Shown piece by piece: positions 59,801 to 64,000 of a stretch of 64,000 nt of DNA. This DNA is from Lentisphaeria bacterium UBA4640 (GTDB lineage Bacteria > Verrucomicrobiota > Lentisphaeria > Victivallales > UBA1829). The stretch is taken from contig DHMO01000034.1 in assembly GCA_002405835.1 (NCBI GenBank), forward strand, positions 42,904-106,903. Direction: 5' to 3'. Positions within the stretch are counted from its first letter, which is position 1; every line of letters begins with the position of its first letter. The notes beneath the pieces were generated by a model that was not told the origin of the DNA, did no database searches, and saw nothing but the letters and a program-made list of their open reading frames with translations. A program made the position numbers and the translations under genes.

Positions 59801-61336
59801 GGAGAGCACGGCGAGCGCGGCGTCGTTGCCCATCGAGCCGGTGGGTTCCTGTCCGTTCTGCGCCATGGCGGAGATCAGAATGTCGAGATCTTCGCGGGAG
59901 TAGCCGAAGAGTTTCTGTCTGCGGGTGATGTCGTAGCCGATCGCGGCGGGCGTCGCCTGGTCAAGGAAGCCGTTGATGGTAATGCGGTTTTCCTGAACCC
60001 AGCGGCGGTACGGCTGGAGACGCGCGACCTGCGATTTGATTTCGGCGTCGTAGCGGACGCGTCCGTTTTCGAGGTCGAGGTAGATCATCTGTCCGGGACC
60101 GAGACGTCCATGTTCCAGCACGGCGCCGGGTGCGATGTCAAGCACGCCGGTTTCCGAAGCGAGAACGAAGGTGCGGTCGGCGGAAATGGTGTAGCGGGCG
60201 GGACGCAGACCGGAGCGGTCGAGCATTGCGCCTGCATTGACGCCGTCGGAGAACGCAATGGCGGCGGGACCGTCCCACGGTTCCATGATTGCGGAATGAT
60301 ATTCGAAGAACCCGCGGACGTCCTGTCCGATGTGATAATCCTTGCCCCATGCCTGCGGGACGAGCATCAGCATGGCGTGCGGCAGAGAGCGTCCGCCCTC
60401 CACGAGAAGCTCAAGCGCATTGTCCAGTGAAGCCGAGTCGCTCTGACCGTCCGGGATGACGGGAATGATTTTCTTGATGTTTTCGCCGAACAGCGGGGAT
60501 TCCAGCATCGGTTCGCGCGCTCTCATGTGATTGAGGTTGCCGCGGATCGTGTTGATTTCGCCGTTGTGCGCAAGGTAGCGGAACGGGTGGGCGAGCGGCC
60601 AGGTCGGGAAAGTGTTCGTGCTGTAACGCTGATGAACAATCGCGAGCGCGCTCTTGAAGTTTTCGCTTGCCAGATCCGGGTAGAACTTGGAAATCTGATG
60701 AGCGAGGAGCAGTCCTTTGTAAACAATGGAGCGGGAAGAGAGACTCACGACATAGGGGCGACCGCCCTTGAAGTCGATTTTGGCGGCTTCCTTCTCAAAA
60801 ACCTTGCGGACAATGTAAAGATTGCGTTCGAACTCATCCTGAGTTGCGCCCTTCTTGCCGAGGAACACCTGTTTGATGACCGGCATCGTTGCGGCGGCCG
60901 CCTTTCCGATTTTCGTCGGGTCGGTCGGAACATCACGCCATGCGAGCACGGGGAAACCTTCGCTCTTGCAGGCGTCTTCAAAGAGCGCGGAAGCCTTGGC
61001 AAGCTCCGCCGCTCCGGTGGGCAGGAAGAGCATTGCAACCGCGTATTCGCCTGCGGGAGGCAGAACGGCGGCGAGCTCTTTTTCACTGCGGAAGAGTTCA
61101 TCGGGGATATGTGTGAGAATACCTGCGCCGTCACCGGTCTCGGGGTCGTATCCGGTTGCGCCGCGGTGCGTAAGACGGCGCAGCGCCTCGACGCCCATTT
61201 CCACGATGCGGTGCGACTTGCGGTTGTCGAGGTCGGCGATCAGACCGACACCGCACGCGTCGTGTTCCTGTTCAAAGTCGTAGAGTCCCTGCCCCTGGGG
61301 GAATTCGGGACGTCCCTGAAAGTTTTGTTGAACCAT
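56807..61336 (-). CDS. gltB: Glutamate synthase large subunit GltB
   Basis: 1509 residues, the normal size. After a 27-residue propeptide, Cys28 in [12 protein letters not shown] is the glutaminase nucleophile. The class II amidotransferase domain runs to about 430 ([31 protein letters not shown]). The FMN domain includes [46 protein letters not shown] and [20 protein letters not shown]. The 3Fe-4S site [20 protein letters not shown] lies near 1130. The C-terminal GXGXG beta helix has [20 protein letters not shown]. With GltD it makes two glutamates from glutamine and 2-oxoglutarate. AGGGAGGATTG precedes the ATG. Confidence 0.98.
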   Translation of the reverse strand: [1509 protein letters not shown]

Positions 61337-61380
61337 GGTTCAATCCTCCCTGTTAATTATCCGTTGCTGCCCGGAATATA

Positions 61381-61395
61381 GCATTCTTTGTGCCA
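61381..61395 (-). promoter_or_regulatory. Sigma-54 promoter of gltBD
   Basis: Read on the minus strand: TTGGCAC AAAGA ATGCT. The -24 GG and -12 GC are separated by exactly 10 bases (61383-61392), and TGGCAC matches the -24 consensus fully. The start of transcription would fall near 61369, giving a leader of about 33 nt. Confidence 0.85.
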
Positions 61396-61502
61396 ACATT
61401 CATAAAATAGCACACTCCGGCAAAAATAACAGTGCTTTTATATAAATAAGCAAAGAAATCCGCGGATTTTTCTTCTCCGGCGGGGATCCGGAACACCGGA
61501 GC

Positions 61503-61548
61503 TTACATTTTTGTTCTCATACTCAACACCACTGTTACAAAAATGTAA
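61503..61548. promoter_or_regulatory. Inverted repeat, possible enhancer for the activator
   Basis: Perfect 12-bp arms TTACATTTTTGT (61503-61514) and ACAAAAATGTAA (61537-61548) with 22 bp between. The centre is about 155 bp from the gltB start and 115 bp from the glnN start, the usual distance for sigma-54 enhancer sites. It could instead form an RNA hairpin, but neither promoter transcribes through it. Confidence 0.65.
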
Positions 61549-61615
61549 TTTTTAAATATTTCGCAACAGGGTTTGAAAAATTATCTGAATACGGATATAG
61601 TATCAGAGTAAAAGT

Positions 61616-61631
61616 TGGCATTGCATGTGCT
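61616..61631 (+). promoter_or_regulatory. Sigma-54 promoter of glnN
   Basis: TTGGCAT TGCAT GTGCT: GG at 61617-61618 and GC at 61629-61630, exactly 10 bases apart. One base of the -24 core and one of the -12 core differ from consensus (T for C, G for T). Expected start near 61642, 40 bp before the ATG. Confidence 0.75.
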
Positions 61632-61682
61632 ATAAGCCATGTCATCACCAATAAACTGTGCGCTTAAAGAGGAGAATGGCAC

Positions 61683-63818
<2,136 letters not shown>

Positions 63819-63848
63819 TGCTTCCGGCTTAAACCGAACATCCCTTCG

Positions 63849-63892
63849 CCGCCCGTCGGGTTCTCTCTCCTCCCGGCGGGCGGTCTTTCTTA
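63849..63892 (+). terminator. Terminator of glnN
   Basis: A 12-bp stem, CCGCCCGTCGGG (63849-63860) / CCCGGCGGGCGG (63872-63883) with one G-T pair, 11-nt loop, then TCTTTCTT. Confidence 0.85.
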
Positions 63893-63923
63893 AATAAAAA
63901 AGCCGCTTTTTTCAAAATCCGAT

Positions 63924-64000
63924 TAGACATTTCTACTAAAGTATGCTATATATATGTAATAAAATTTTGTTTCAACCTTAAGGAATTTGCAAGAATGGAA
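63924..64000 (+). promoter_or_regulatory. Possible promoter and start of a gene cut by the window end
   Basis: TAGACA (63924-63929), a 17-bp spacer, TGC-TATATA (63947-63952). AAGGAA at about 63980 lies before an ATG at 63995, with only two codons in the window. Nothing can be said about the product. Confidence 0.4.

Larger units (their letters stand above)
61337..61682. other. Divergent gltB/glnN control region, 346 bp
   Basis: No gene. It contains a sigma-54-type promoter facing each way (61381-61395 minus, 61616-61631 plus), a perfect 14-bp palindrome AAATCCGCGGATTT at 61456-61469, a CTCCGG...CCGGAG inverted repeat just after it, and the 12-bp inverted repeat at 61503-61548. It is the densest regulatory region in the window. 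Confidence 0.85.

Noticed and set aside
56816..60430. Long plus-strand ORFs antisense to gltB (515 and 680 codons)
   Set aside because: They mirror the codon bias of a well-conserved gene, show no recognisable domain, and lack ribosome binding sites.

Overview
The window looks like the chromosome of a Lentisphaerota bacterium, probably a gut member of the Victivallales. This is inferred from gene content, not from a marker gene. Three genes carry the FTLIELLVVIAIIAIL prepilin-type start plus C-terminal H-x-DGH motif that is massively amplified in Lentisphaerota and Planctomycetota. There are many glycoside hydrolases of varied family, GntR-headed regulators with a LacI-type sensor domain, and a type III glutamine synthetase. 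I see no rRNA, tRNA, CRISPR array, transposase, integrase or phage gene.

Layout. 1-2074: the end of a sodium:solute symporter, then an orphan HipB-like repressor behind four operator boxes spaced exactly 50 bp apart. 2337-14543: a carbohydrate cluster made of a GntR/LacI-type regulator, a frameshifted pseudopilin, a secreted clan GH-A glycosidase, a beta-mannosidase, another glycosidase, and a D-lyxose/D-mannose isomerase, D-psicose 3-epimerase, D-lyxose/D-mannose isomerase trio. 14664-18774: an NtrB/NtrC-like pair tightly linked to a GH20-like gene, convergent with a GH95-like gene. 21031-24502: a metallophosphoesterase and a thiG-thiH-yunC operon behind a TPP riboswitch. 24571-30237: a second cluster (regulator, pseudopilin, small secreted protein, GH5, six-hairpin protein). 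30390-32795: an SDR, a DnaQ-like exonuclease and galE.

32884-36086 holds a minus-strand operon of three envelope proteins: a CsgG-like secreted protein, a lipoprotein and a PEGA-domain protein. 36182-40005 has araC and fic divergent from a six-hairpin glycosidase. 39995-40861 is panD plus a half-size EamA transporter. 40902-43310 is a secreted TPR protein. 43320-55252 is a third large cluster: regulator, DUF5107-like TPR protein, sugar isomerase, two Gfo/Idh/MocA proteins, pseudopilin, small secreted protein and two large glycosidases. 55265-63890 is nitrogen assimilation: gltB-gltD divergent from glnN, each with a good sigma-54 promoter facing a shared, palindrome-rich intergenic region.

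How it fits together. Each carbohydrate cluster pairs a sugar-sensing repressor with extracellular or cytosolic glycosidases and sugar isomerases or oxidoreductases, and each contains one pseudopilin. In two clusters the pseudopilin start overlaps or abuts the regulator stop, which suggests it is a dedicated part of the uptake machinery. The most testable observations are the divergent sigma-54 control of gltBD and glnN, the 50-bp-phased operators, the pseudopilins that lack Gly at position -1, the CsgG-like envelope operon, and a recurrent CGCG element inside sigma-70-type promoter spacers. All functions are read by eye from sequence; no database search was run.
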